Of a stretch of DNA of 64,000 nucleotides, positions 9,173-17,680 are shown piece after piece. The notes under the pieces were generated by a model that was not told the origin of the DNA, ran no database searches, and worked only from the letters and a program-made list of their open reading frames with translations. The DNA lies in NCBI GenBank assembly GCA_025455065.1, contig JALONG010000023.1, positions 1 to 64,000 on the forward strand. Direction: 5' to 3'. The translations under genes and the position numbers were made by a program. The number at the start of each line of letters is the position of its first letter. Position 1 is the stretch's first letter. This stretch comes from Candidatus Kapaibacterium sp. GTDB lineage: Bacteria; Bacteroidota; Ignavibacteria; Kapaibacteriales; UBA4661.

Positions 9173-11173
9173 ATGAAACATTTTTTTCACGCCAATACTC
9201 TTCTAACAAGCGCTTGTTTGCTGCTTTGGTGTGGAATATTCTCCTTTGCCCAACAAACTAATTTACTAACAGGCTCGAAGGAAATCAAACAGGGCGATAA
9301 GGGCTTCATTGCATGGCGTTTTCAGGATTATGAAACGGTGCAGATTGTCGGTGACACGCTCCGTGTTATCCGTTCTGCGCGAGATATGCTGACTATTCAA
9401 CCCGGAAAAACAACAACCTTTACCATTACCGCCCTCGGCAAGGGAAAACCCCGTCTTGATACGCTCTGGCGCGTGCGTGTGCTTACGCTTGCGGAAGCCG
9501 ACAGTATAGCTTTGGCTGAAGCAAATGCTTATACGTCCGTTTCAACCAATACGGCAGCTTCTCGTGGTGGACAGCCTGAAACGGTCAGTTCAAGCCTACC
9601 GGAAAGTATCTATCTTGTCTCGCAAGCATCTACGCTGCCTTCGGAGTATTATGCGGGAATTGTTCGGAATGCAAATCAAAATTCTAACGAAATTTCAGCT
9701 AAAAAAATACAAATTGTTCGGATTCCTGATAATAGCCTTGAAAGTGCATCGTTACACGCAGTGGTGCTTGATGCCTACGGAAATTTTCTTCCCTCCTTTG
9801 CACAACAACCCAATAAATTTTCCCTTTCGCTTTTTGGCATTGCGGATTCGCTCGCATATCCGCAAGCAAGTCTAAGTTCCGATGTGGTATTTTCCATGCG
9901 GGAAGCCTCCCTATATGATTCGCCCAATCTTGCCCTTACGGTGTGCGTTGATGAATCTGCATCTATGAAACGGTTTTCGGGGGTAGAACAATCGGCATTA
10001 GATTTTATGCGCTCTTTGGGTGGTAGAGTGGAAAAGCAAATTCTCGCTTTTGACCACCGTGTTCGTGTTGTGAATCCTTTGGATTTGGAGAAGCAGATGG
10101 ATTTGGACAAGCAGAAACAAGCACTAGAGCCACGTTCAGAGCAGGGAGGCTTAACAGCGCTCTACAAAGCCGCGTACAAGGGTTTACTTACTCTCAAACA
10201 ATCGGGCAGGCGGCACAAGGCATTAGTGCTGATTTCCGGCGGTAAAGATGATGCTTCGATACTGTACACGATGCACGATGTGATGCGCTCTGCAAAGGAA
10301 TTTGGCGTGGTGATTTACACCATTGCAATCGGCTCAAACGCCGACACTTACACCCTTCGCCAAATGGCGGAATTTACCGGCGGCAGGTTTTATGCGGTGA
10401 ATGATGATGCAATGAAGGATTTGCCGCGTGTGCTGAAAGAAATTTCGCTGTCCTACAAAGCATTTTATGAATTGGTCTTTAGTTCGGGAACAAAGGTGCA
10501 GGCTCATTCGGCGGTGATTGACGCAACGCTTTCCTTCAAAACCTCCGATAACCGCACTCTGAGCGAAACGAAGCCCTTTGCGCTCAGTGAAAAAAATGTT
10601 TACTCGACGCACCAGATTGTAGCGACCTTTGCACCGAATTCCTTTCAACCCGATGCGCTGTATGACCAGCAAGTTTCCTCGCTTGCGCAGGTGCTGAAGG
10701 ATAATCCCGAAAAAGTTATCGAGCTTGTAGGACATACCGATATGCAAGGGAATGATGGCATTAACCGCAATTTTGCCCTTCGCCGAGCGCAGGCGGTGAA
10801 ATCTCGCTTGGTCTCACTTGGCGCGAACACCATGCAAATACGCCTTCGCAGCGTGGGTAGGGAAAAGCCGGTGTATTACTTCGAAAGCGAAGAATGGCAA
10901 TCCCGCGTCAATAGGCGCGTGGAACTCAGGTGGTTAGACCCTACGCTTGTGCCATATGAAATTCTCGCCGAAGCTGTCGCCTCTGAAGAAGAAGCGATGA
11001 GGCTTGAGGCACAATGGAGTGCCAGAGGCTACGATGCCTATTACGATGCTTTTCTTATTAACCGTATTCCTGCTTATAGGCTTAAACTCTGGGGGTTTGC
11101 CACGTTGGAGAGTGCAGAAAAAACGAAAAATCTTTTGCAGCAGCAGTATCGTTTGCCGTTGAAAGTGCAGTAA
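9173..11173 (+). CDS. VWA-OmpA envelope protein with SPOR-like C-terminus
   Basis: 666 residues. A signal peptide occupies residues 1-27 (ending SFAQ). Next comes a beta-rich region starting with a motif like 'GDKGFIAWRF'. A von Willebrand A domain spans about 255-435 with a MIDAS motif DESAS. An OmpA/MotB-type peptidoglycan-binding domain spans about 485-590 (VGHTDMQG ... NFALRRAQAV ... NRRVEL). The last 70 residues resemble a SPOR-type alpha-beta fold (ASEEEAMRLEAQW ... ATLESAEKTKNLL). I infer an outer-membrane or periplasmic protein tethered to peptidoglycan that binds a protein partner through its metal-dependent VWA face. It starts 17 nt after the clpB fragment, so the two are probably cotranscribed. 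Confidence 0.8.
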   Translation: MKHFFHANTLLTSACLLLWCGIFSFAQQTNLLTGSKEIKQGDKGFIAWRFQDYETVQIVGDTLRVIRSARDMLTIQPGKTTTFTITALGKGKPRLDTLWRVRVLTLAEADSIALAEANAYTSVSTNTAASRGGQPETVSSSLPESIYLVSQASTLPSEYYAGIVRNANQNSNEISAKKIQIVRIPDNSLESASLHAVVLDAYGNFLPSFAQQPNKFSLSLFGIADSLAYPQASLSSDVVFSMREASLYDSPNLALTVCVDESASMKRFSGVEQSALDFMRSLGGRVEKQILAFDHRVRVVNPLDLEKQMDLDKQKQALEPRSEQGGLTALYKAAYKGLLTLKQSGRRHKALVLISGGKDDASILYTMHDVMRSAKEFGVVIYTIAIGSNADTYTLRQMAEFTGGRFYAVNDDAMKDLPRVLKEISLSYKAFYELVFSSGTKVQAHSAVIDATLSFKTSDNRTLSETKPFALSEKNVYSTHQIVATFAPNSFQPDALYDQQVSSLAQVLKDNPEKVIELVGHTDMQGNDGINRNFALRRAQAVKSRLVSLGANTMQIRLRSVGREKPVYYFESEEWQSRVNRRVELRWLDPTLVPYEILAEAVASEEEAMRLEAQWSARGYDAYYDAFLINRIPAYRLKLWGFATLESAEKTKNLLQQQYRLPLKVQ

Positions 11174-11198
11174 ATCCTTGTCTGGCATTAGTTTTTTC

Positions 11199-11303
11199 TC
11201 CACAAATCCCACGAATTGACACGAATTGTGATTCATGCTGTATTCTTTCAACAACAGTCTCGTTACATTCTCTTCATTCGTGAAAATTCGTGTAATTCGT
11301 GGA
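11199..11303. repeat. Inverted-repeat element with 9-nt-period arm
   Basis: The left arm (CCACGAATTGACACGAATT, about 11209-11227) is complementary to the right arm, where the 9-mers ATTCGTGAA-AATTCGTGT-AATTCGTGG run from 11276 to 11302. The structure lies wholly in the gap between two OmpA-family genes and resembles the other 9-nt-period elements in this window. Confidence 0.65.
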
Positions 11304-11313
11304 CAAAAATTTA

Positions 11314-11344
11314 TTGGACAACGGGCGAAAAACCGCTATTTTTG
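11314..11344 (+). promoter_or_regulatory. Bacteroidota-type promoter of the OmpA gene
   Basis: TTG at 11314-11316 and TATTTTTG at 11337-11344, 20 nt apart, match the -33/-7 consensus (TTTG / TAnnTTTG). The site is 76 nt upstream of the GTG start at 11420. Confidence 0.5.
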
Positions 11345-11419
11345 CGACGTTCAGCAGTATCCATACCCTGATAATCCAGATTTTATCTTACTTTCAACAC
11401 TTTTTCAAAGGAAAAAACT

Positions 11420-12391
11420 GTGGCAAAACAGCAACACAATAAGCGTCGGCGCGGCGGTATCGGTATGCCCGTCGGAATAGCAATGCTCGTAGGAATTGTC
11501 GTCTTGAGTACGCTCGGAGGCGCACTGTGGCTTGTGTTCCGCGATACAACCCCTCATGTTCTTTACAAGGCTTATCCTATCGGCACTGAAGGCTGGTCGG
11601 CATCGTGGAATCAAGATAGCGACACGTGCGGTAATTATTCAACCGGTTCGCCGTTGTTGTCCTTCAAAATGGATTTGGAAAACCTCCCTTCAGCAGCAAG
11701 TATCAGCTATGCAGGGTATGTTGCCAATATGGGATGGAAAGAAGCGAAAGCTGGTGCGGAAATTCTACCCAACGACCTTGCCTTACAAACACAGGGCTTG
11801 GAAGCTATCAAAGCAACACTGGAAAACGCTCCGGGACTGAATTTGGAGTACCGTGCTCACTTCCCGAAATCGGGTTGGACGGAATGGCTTGGTGACGGGA
11901 TTTTGGTTGGTGCGCCGCAAAGCGGGGAGTATATGGACGCAATGCAAGCGCGGTTAGTCGTTGCGGATAGCGCCGTTGCGATGTTTGATGCCAAAGATGG
12001 CGTTCACGTTGATTTCTCTGAAATTTTCTTCAAAGTGGGTAGTGACCGCTTCAACTTCGATTTACCGGAAACCTCACGAAACCTTGCGCGGATGTATAAA
12101 TTCGCTCAAGGCTCATGCGATAGTCTGCAAATGGTTGTGGAAGGGCATTCCTCGTCGGAAGGCGATGCAATGGTGAATCAACGCCTTTCCGAACAACGCG
12201 CAATGAAAGTCCGCGATTGGCTTGTGAGCAAAGGGGTGAATCCCGTAAAACTCGTTGCAACGAAAGGTTTTGGCTCTTCGCAACCCAAAGTGGCTGAACC
12301 CGCAGAAGGAACAGTTTCTGCCGAAGAATTAGAGAAAATCCGCAAGCAAAACCGCCGTATCGGGGTGATGATTCAACGCGGGTGTAAGTAG
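11420..12391 (+). CDS. OmpA-family protein with N-terminal membrane anchor
   Basis: 323 residues, starting at GTG 11420 behind an A/G-rich ribosome site (AAAGGAAAAAA). A single membrane segment lies at about residues 14-37. The middle (about 60-185) contains a BON-like segment (AIKATLENAPGLNLEYRA). The C-terminal OmpA/MotB domain (about 195-320) has the features VEGHSSSEGD, NQRLSEQRAMKVRDWL and KQNRRIGV that bind peptidoglycan. The probable role is to link the envelope to the cell wall. It has its own promoter and is closed by a terminator at 12487. Confidence 0.8.
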   Translation: MAKQQHNKRRRGGIGMPVGIAMLVGIVVLSTLGGALWLVFRDTTPHVLYKAYPIGTEGWSASWNQDSDTCGNYSTGSPLLSFKMDLENLPSAASISYAGYVANMGWKEAKAGAEILPNDLALQTQGLEAIKATLENAPGLNLEYRAHFPKSGWTEWLGDGILVGAPQSGEYMDAMQARLVVADSAVAMFDAKDGVHVDFSEIFFKVGSDRFNFDLPETSRNLARMYKFAQGSCDSLQMVVEGHSSSEGDAMVNQRLSEQRAMKVRDWLVSKGVNPVKLVATKGFGSSQPKVAEPAEGTVSAEELEKIRKQNRRIGVMIQRGCK

Positions 12392-12408
12392 CTTTGGAGG
12401 TTTTGGAT

Positions 12409-12448
12409 ATATGTTCTAGGTCATATGTTCTAGGTCATATGTTCTAGG
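12409..12448. repeat. Three tandem copies of a 14-nt unit
   Basis: ATATGTTCTAGGTC is repeated three times between the OmpA stop and the terminator. The copies are identical except at the last two bases. Function is unknown; such short arrays often vary in copy number. Confidence 0.8.
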
Positions 12449-12486
12449 GCATTGAATGACAAGAGTTGTTTTGGAAAGAAAAAGTG

Positions 12487-12527
12487 AGGCATAATGCGCT
12501 TTCTGCGTGTTATGCCTTTGTTTTTTT
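12487..12527 (+). terminator. Rho-independent terminator
   Basis: AGGCATAA...TTATGCCT stem (12487-12494 / 12510-12517), extended inward by G-T and G-C pairs around a TTTCT loop, then TTTGTTTTTTT. It separates the OmpA gene from ispH. A longer in-frame ispH start (12507) would begin inside this hairpin and is rejected. Confidence 0.85.
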
Positions 12528-12638
12528 GGGAGAAATGCCGCAATTTTGCTTATTCTGAGACGACAGAGACACAATTTTTCCGGACAATTTTCGTCAATAT
12601 CTCTAAACACCGCATCAATACTATCATTTCAAACCATT

Positions 12639-13565
12639 ATGACCGTAACGATTGATTCCAACTCCGGCTTTTGCTGGGGAGTTGTGCGCACTGTTCAAAT
12701 TGCCGAACAGTACCTTGCCGAATATGATAACGTCTCGGTTTTGGGGCATATCATCCACAACCCGAAAGAAATTGAGCGCCTTCAGCAAAAAGGCTTGCGA
12801 ACAATTCACGTCAAAGATTTTGAACGTATTTCCGAAGAAGCAAAACAAAATGGCTCTACGCCTCGTGTTTTGATTCGTGCGCACGGTGAACCGCCCGAAA
12901 CCTACCGCAAAGCATTTGAACTTGGTATCGAACTTATTGATGCAACCTGTCCTGTCGTTACCAAACTCCAAGAGCGGGTGCGGAAATTCTACGACCAAGG
13001 CTATCAAGTCGTAGTATTCGGCAAAAAAGACCATGCCGAAGTTATTGGTGTACGGGGTGTTTGCAACGATGAATGTATCGTCGTGAAATCTGTCGAAGAA
13101 GGGCTTGAAATGGTCAATATGGAGCGAAAAACAGTCCTGTTTTCACAAACAACAATGGACAGACCAACGTTTTACGCACTCCGCGACGCTCTCCAAACCC
13201 GCGTGAAAGAACTCATTGTAGATACGATGCAAAATATCGCGGTAGAATTTCACGCTAAAGACACGATTTGCGGGCAGGTTTCGGGGCGCGAGGACAAACT
13301 CGCTGCTTTTGCGGCTTCGCAAGACATCATGCTGTTTATCGCAGGGCATGAGTCCTCCAACGGTAAAGTGTTGTACAACGTTGCGAAGGCTGCAAACCCA
13401 CGCACATACTTCCTCGAAGATGTCAGTGAATTGCAGGATGCGTGGTTTGATGGCGTACATACTGTTGGTATTAGCGGTGCCACAAGCACTCCGCAATGGC
13501 TGATGGAACAGCTTAAAAAGGCAGTAGAGGAGCGGTATGCGGAGGCGAATTTTGTCGCTGCTTGA
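12639..13565 (+). CDS. ispH: 4-hydroxy-3-methylbut-2-enyl diphosphate reductase
   Basis: 308 residues from the ATG at 12639. IspH catalyses the last step of the MEP isoprenoid pathway, reductive dehydroxylation of HMBPP to IPP and DMAPP, in the cytosol with an [4Fe-4S] cluster. The three cluster cysteines are visible at residues 12 (GFCWGV), 104 (DATCPVV) and 211 (DTICGQV). The substrate-binding histidine motifs LGHIIHN and RAHGEPP, the catalytic-region motif TTMDRP, and the C-terminal SGATSTPQWL are also present. An upstream in-frame start would add 44 unrelated residues across the terminator. It is a single gene. Confidence 0.95.
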   Translation: MTVTIDSNSGFCWGVVRTVQIAEQYLAEYDNVSVLGHIIHNPKEIERLQQKGLRTIHVKDFERISEEAKQNGSTPRVLIRAHGEPPETYRKAFELGIELIDATCPVVTKLQERVRKFYDQGYQVVVFGKKDHAEVIGVRGVCNDECIVVKSVEEGLEMVNMERKTVLFSQTTMDRPTFYALRDALQTRVKELIVDTMQNIAVEFHAKDTICGQVSGREDKLAAFAASQDIMLFIAGHESSNGKVLYNVAKAANPRTYFLEDVSELQDAWFDGVHTVGISGATSTPQWLMEQLKKAVEERYAEANFVAA

Positions 13566-13612
13566 GAAATGTTTTCTTCCATGCTAACCTTGCTGAAACT
13601 TTAGACTAGACA

Positions 13613-14227
13613 ATGACGGAAATAGCAGAAATAAAACGTTCTTCGATAGAAGCAACAACACTCGGAACAATCCCCGATGCCCTCATCTACGAGATGTGGA
13701 GCGGCAAACCTGTGTATTATCGTGGTTACAAAGAAGTTTTCGATAACCCCCAACTGATAGAGAAGTCTATGGGAAGTAGTGTTTATCAGAGTTTGGTGAT
13801 TTCTTCCTTGCTGAAATATCTCTTTAAGCACTTACCCGACAAATACGAAGCCTTGACCAATGAAGTAGGCGTGCTGTTGGCAAAAAATGATTGGCGCAGT
13901 GCCGACATTGCGATTTGCGACAAGGCACAAATTCTTGCGTTGTCGAGAGAAGAGCAGAATAAATATCTTCACTTCGTACCGAATGTTGTGATAGAGATTG
14001 ACACCAAAGCCGATATGGGGGAGTTTAGTTCAATTATGGACTACTACGCCGATAAAACCGATGATTTGCTGGATTTTGGCGTTGAGCGGGTTATTGGGAT
14101 TTTTACCGGAACAAAAAAGATAATGACTGCAACAAAAGGTAATCCTTGGCAAATCGTGGATTGGAGCGCTTCGGTAGAGATAATTGGTGGTTTGTTTGTT
14201 TCATTGGAGAGTGATTTAGCTTTGTAA
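13613..14227 (+). CDS. Uma2 family (DUF820) PD-(D/E)XK endonuclease-like protein
   Basis: 204 residues. The Uma2 signature is present: an N-terminal region with VYYRGYKEV, then the nuclease-like core SADIAICD ... PNVVIEIDTKAD, giving D...ExD/K-type acidic positions. Uma2 proteins are abundant in Bacteroidota and cyanobacteria; the fold is nuclease-like but the biological role is largely unknown. A second family member lies at 33804-34433. No partner gene is evident. Confidence 0.8.
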   Translation: MTEIAEIKRSSIEATTLGTIPDALIYEMWSGKPVYYRGYKEVFDNPQLIEKSMGSSVYQSLVISSLLKYLFKHLPDKYEALTNEVGVLLAKNDWRSADIAICDKAQILALSREEQNKYLHFVPNVVIEIDTKADMGEFSSIMDYYADKTDDLLDFGVERVIGIFTGTKKIMTATKGNPWQIVDWSASVEIIGGLFVSLESDLAL

Positions 14228-14278
14228 TGACAGTATTGCAAACAGTATTGCAATTTTTTTTTCTTTTCAAATAATACT

Positions 14279-14563
14279 ATGGCAAAAGCAACATGGAACG
14301 GCGCAATTATCGCCGAATCCGACAAATATGAACTTGTCGAAGGGAACGTCTATTTTCCGCCTTCGGCACTCAAAAAAGAATTTTTCAAAGAAAGCCCAAC
14401 CCACACGAAATGCCCTTGGAAAGGCACTGCCAGCTATTTCACGGTTGAAGTAGCAGGACAGCAAAACCCCGATGCTGCATGGTATTATCCCCAAACAATG
14501 CCTTCAGCGAAGCATATTGAGGGATACGTGGCGTTTTGGAAGGGTGTGAAGGTGGAGAAATGA
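14279..14563 (+). CDS. DUF427 domain protein
   Basis: 94 residues with the DUF427 features WNGAIIAESD near the start, VYFPPS, the conserved THTKCPWKGTASY and DAAWYYP, and a C-terminal HIEGYVAFW. This small cytosolic beta-fold family has no firmly established activity. A TATTGCAATTTTTTTT tract lies about 30 nt upstream of the ATG. Confidence 0.85.
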   Translation: MAKATWNGAIIAESDKYELVEGNVYFPPSALKKEFFKESPTHTKCPWKGTASYFTVEVAGQQNPDAAWYYPQTMPSAKHIEGYVAFWKGVKVEK

Positions 14564-14667
14564 AGCATTCTTTATGCGGAGCGAATGAAAATGTGTTGCT
14601 CCGTTGAATCATAGAGAACGAGGAATAATGATGCCTTCAATCTTTTTACAATTATTTCCAAAAGATT

Positions 14668-15486
14668 ATGAGTAATCTGTGCCTGTTTCTACAAAAAACC
14701 GTGATTTATACCCTGTTTTTATGCTGCTTTACAAGTTGTATGCCGACAGTTTCCTCAATGTTGTCAATGCCTGATGCGCGATGGACAATTCAAACAACCA
14801 AGCATTTTGAACTTTATTTTGACCGTGATGCTTTTACTGCACTCGAACAAGACTCAATTGCAGAAGCAATGGAGCGGCATTATGAGACTGTTTTGAGTAA
14901 ACTACAAGAACAGCCGAATGAAAGGGAGATATTCAGTCATTTCATTGTCCGTACTCCTGAGCGATATGCACTATTAACCCGAAACCAAAATTTAACATCC
15001 TGGCACCATCTGAATTTTTTTTCAACATCATCTGTGCTGAATAGTTATATGGTGACAATGGCAAATCACCCCAATCATGACGAGATGATAAAGACCGAGT
15101 TGGCTTACCTGCTGAACAATAAACGTTGGTGGTGGCAAAGAGATTGGGATTGCGACGATGCCCTTGGTGTGTATGTGAATGATAACTGGCGTGGATATGA
15201 TCTTCATCTCCTTGCTGCTTTTTTCTTAAAAAATAATATAAGTTTCTGGCATAATGAAGTTTTTCGCTTTGGCAACAGAAATTTCAAAACACCAATTCAA
15301 GCCAGTTTGTTAAAATATGGTATGGAAAACAACAACAAGGAAATTTTTAACTTAGTGTGTTCTTATCAATATTCACCCCAAGTTAGAACGAATAACTTTA
15401 TTTATGAATGGGAGCAAATGCTGAAAGTACGATATTTTTCTAACCCTGCACTTGATACAATTAGCTACTTCAAACAAATTCGCTGA
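14668..15486 (+). CDS. Putative lipoprotein of unknown function
   Basis: 272 residues. The N-terminus is a lipoprotein-type signal peptide with a lipobox-like FTSC at about residues 21-24. The body starts with WTIQTTKHFELYFDRDAF, reminiscent of the opening strand of peptidase MA-like lipoproteins ('H/F-x-V/L-Y'). However, no HExxH zinc motif is visible where one would be expected (the region reads IKTELAYLL), so catalysis is unlikely. Rich in Trp and aromatic residues. I do not recognise a defined family. Confidence 0.65.
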   Translation: MSNLCLFLQKTVIYTLFLCCFTSCMPTVSSMLSMPDARWTIQTTKHFELYFDRDAFTALEQDSIAEAMERHYETVLSKLQEQPNEREIFSHFIVRTPERYALLTRNQNLTSWHHLNFFSTSSVLNSYMVTMANHPNHDEMIKTELAYLLNNKRWWWQRDWDCDDALGVYVNDNWRGYDLHLLAAFFLKNNISFWHNEVFRFGNRNFKTPIQASLLKYGMENNNKEIFNLVCSYQYSPQVRTNNFIYEWEQMLKVRYFSNPALDTISYFKQIR

Positions 15487-15558
15487 AAAAATATTGCAAT
15501 TTTTTTGTAGGAATTTCATCACCACTGCTCTTTTTTTTGCCACTTTCACCACCAAACT

Positions 15559-16023
15559 ATGGCACTACCAGTAGGCGCAAAAGCGCCTAATTTCACGCTT
15601 CCTTCCACTGCAGGAGGCAATTTTACGCTTCATTCTGAGTTTCGGAATAAAATCGGAATTGTATATTTTTATCCGAAAGATTTCTCCGCCGGATGCACCG
15701 CCGAAGCGTGTGCTTTCCGTGATGCCTTCGACATGTTTCGCGGCATTGATGTACCTGTTATCGGCATTAGTGCTGATGATATAGAAACGCATCACAAATT
15801 TCGCACGGCTCATAATCTTCCGTTTCACCTTTTGACCGATGTACGCAAAACCGTTGCAAAGGACTACGATGTGCTTGCCCCGATTGTCGGTTTTATTCAG
15901 CGAGTAACATACCTGATTGATGAGAACATGACGATTGCTGCGGTATATCAAAATCTTTTCGATGCTCGTGGGCATATTGACGAAATGATTAAGCAATTAC
16001 GAACAAAAAGTGTTCGCGCCTAA
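15559..16023 (+). CDS. bcp: Peroxiredoxin, BCP/PrxQ type
   Basis: 154 residues of AhpC/TSA fold that reduce peroxides at the expense of thioredoxin. The peroxidatic cysteine Cys46 and a resolving cysteine Cys51 lie five residues apart (GCTAEAC), the arrangement of the BCP/PrxQ subgroup. FYPKDFSAGCT and the ISADD element fit the family. It is cytosolic because there is no signal peptide. The next gene starts about 60 nt downstream. Confidence 0.9.
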   Translation: MALPVGAKAPNFTLPSTAGGNFTLHSEFRNKIGIVYFYPKDFSAGCTAEACAFRDAFDMFRGIDVPVIGISADDIETHHKFRTAHNLPFHLLTDVRKTVAKDYDVLAPIVGFIQRVTYLIDENMTIAAVYQNLFDARGHIDEMIKQLRTKSVRA

Positions 16024-16081
16024 ATCACGCGAGTGTAAGAATTTACCAACAACATCAAAGGGAAAGGCAGTGGCTTTACCA

Positions 16082-17086
16082 ATGCAACGCCGAGATTTTC
16101 TACAACACTCACTCAACCATTCTTTTGCGGCATCGCTTTTGAGCGTGATTCCGTTTGGGAGTTCTGTCGCGGAGCGAGTAGTAGAGCCACTTGCTGACCC
16201 CCATTTTGTTCCCGCAAAAACGATTCCCGTTTATCGTCCTAACCCCGAAAATTGGAGTGCAGACGAGGTAACAATGGCGTGGATAGGTCATTCAACGGTG
16301 CTTTGCAATTTTTTTGGTTGCATCATTCTTACTGACCCAATTTTGTTTGAGCGCGTTGGGTTGTACCTTTTCGGTGCGACATTTGGTCCGACGCGGCTTT
16401 CACCTCCTGCTTTGAATATCCAAACCCTTCCTAAGCCTGATGTGGTGCTGCTTTCCCATGCGCATATGGATCATTGCGATATACAATCACTCTCAGCCTT
16501 GACCGAGAAATATCCGCGTGAAATTGATGTCGTTATTGCCAAAAATACGAAGGATGTTGTGCAAGATTTGCAGTGGAAATCTGTCCGCGAAATGGATTGG
16601 AATGAGCATTTGCGCCTTGAAACCAAACACGGCGAACTGAACATCAAGGCACTTGAAGTGCGACATTTCGGGTGGCGTTTGCCCGGCGACCTCGACAGAG
16701 CAGCAGGAAAGCGCTTGGGACGCAGTTTTAATGCGTATTTGTTGGAGCGAAACGGCAAACGCATTGTTTTTGGCGGCGATACCGCGATGACGGGCAGTTT
16801 TCGCAAAGCGTTTTTTGATGACCCACAGCCTGTGGATATAGTAATCATGCCGATTGGCGCATATCAGCCTTGGAAAAGTGTTCATTGTAACCCCGAAGAA
16901 GCGCTTGAAATGGCGCGAGACATGAAGGCTCAATATTTTGTGCCAATTCACTGTCAAACCTTTCCTTTGGGTCGGGAATCCACCTTTGAGCCGATGGAAC
17001 GCTTACAAGCAGCAATCAGGCTGCAAGCCTCACCAAAACTTGCGTTAGACGCAATAGGGAAAACATTTGTTTTACCAACGTCATAA
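16082..17086 (+). CDS. Tat-exported metallo-beta-lactamase-fold hydrolase (NAPE-PLD/UlaG-like)
   Basis: 334 residues from the ATG at 16082; the in-frame GTG at 16070 is an alternative. The start MQRRDFLQHSL is a twin-arginine signal (RRDFL) followed by a hydrophobic stretch, so export in folded form is likely. The core has the zinc motif HAHMDH and downstream ligands (VRHFGWR, GGDTAM, PIHCQTF). The IGHSTVLCNF ... ILTDPIL opening and PIGAYQPWKSVHCNPEEAL are typical of the N-acyl-phosphatidylethanolamine phospholipase D-like branch. Substrate unknown. It is followed directly by a decayed hypF start. Confidence 0.85.
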   Translation: MQRRDFLQHSLNHSFAASLLSVIPFGSSVAERVVEPLADPHFVPAKTIPVYRPNPENWSADEVTMAWIGHSTVLCNFFGCIILTDPILFERVGLYLFGATFGPTRLSPPALNIQTLPKPDVVLLSHAHMDHCDIQSLSALTEKYPREIDVVIAKNTKDVVQDLQWKSVREMDWNEHLRLETKHGELNIKALEVRHFGWRLPGDLDRAAGKRLGRSFNAYLLERNGKRIVFGGDTAMTGSFRKAFFDDPQPVDIVIMPIGAYQPWKSVHCNPEEALEMARDMKAQYFVPIHCQTFPLGRESTFEPMERLQAAIRLQASPKLALDAIGKTFVLPTS

Positions 17087-17249
17087 TTGAATAAGACAGC
17101 CAGACACATTCATATTTCCGGCATTGTGCAAGGCGTGGGATTTCGCCCCTTCGTTTTCCGTCTGGCGCATGAATACGCGCTTTGCGGATGAGTGCAAAAT
17201 ATAACAGGTGGTGAGGAAATTCATATTGAAGCGGAGGTAAGGTTAATGG
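17087..17249 (+). pseudogene. hypF: Remnant of hypF N-terminus (acylphosphatase-like domain)
   Basis: Translating from 17087 gives RHIHISGIVQGVGFRPFVFR and then LAHEYALCG, a stop (TGA at 17189), then VQNITGG and EEIHIEAEV. This matches the HypF acylphosphatase domain (GxVQGVGFRPFVxRLA ... GWVxNxxxGVxIxxE); RPFV distinguishes HypF from stand-alone acylphosphatases. The stop replaces the conserved Trp of GWV (TGG to TGA), and nothing resembling the zinc-finger, YrdC-like or carbamoyltransferase domains follows. HypF makes the CN ligands of NiFe hydrogenase, so the fragment suggests loss or relocation of hydrogenase maturation. Confidence 0.75.
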
Positions 17250-17284
17250 CTCCCTTTACGCAAAATGCAAAATGAAGTAAAAGG

Positions 17285-17462
17285 TTGCCTACGAATCAGG
17301 GCGAATGAGGACGAATCAAGATAATACTGGTATTCCAAACGATTCTTGGGTGATGTGCTTGGGGTGCAGTTCAAAGAATATCATTTTCTCACATATCCCG
17401 ACGCATGAAGAATCTATCCGCCTTCTGAGGGATTCATCCATATTTGTACAATTCGTAGGCAA
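17285..17462. repeat. Inverted-repeat element with 9-nt period
   Basis: Left end TTGCCTACGAAT (17285-17296) is perfectly complementary to right end ATTCGTAGGCAA (17451-17462). Inside, 9-mers recur: GAATCAGGG-CGAATGAGG-ACGAATCAA on the left and GATTCATCC-ATATTTGTA-CAATTCGTA on the right. It is about 178 bp and lies just past the hypF remnant. The gap 17463-17680 shows nothing recognisable. Confidence 0.7.
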
Positions 17463-17680
17463 TCTTCTCCTTTTGAGGTATGTTCGTAAGGTGATTTATA
17501 CCAATTTACGTTGAGGATTGTGCATTATTTTTTCAATGCTTTTCTCTGGAAGCAGCATAAATACTTGCACAGCAAAGAATGTCTGTGCCACTGAAGCCGG
17601 ATTTTTTTTGCACAGTTATCAACTCAAATTGGTATTATACCTTGGACTTGCATCCCTTACTAATTTCCTTTTGGAAAATT

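Noticed and set aside
17305-17514. A 69-codon plus-strand frame.
   Set aside because: It starts inside the inverted-repeat element and the translation has no recognisable features.
17498-17635. ATACCAATTT and AAATTGGTAT as a further inverted repeat.
   Set aside because: Only 10 bp, AT-rich and about 120 nt apart; chance is a good explanation.
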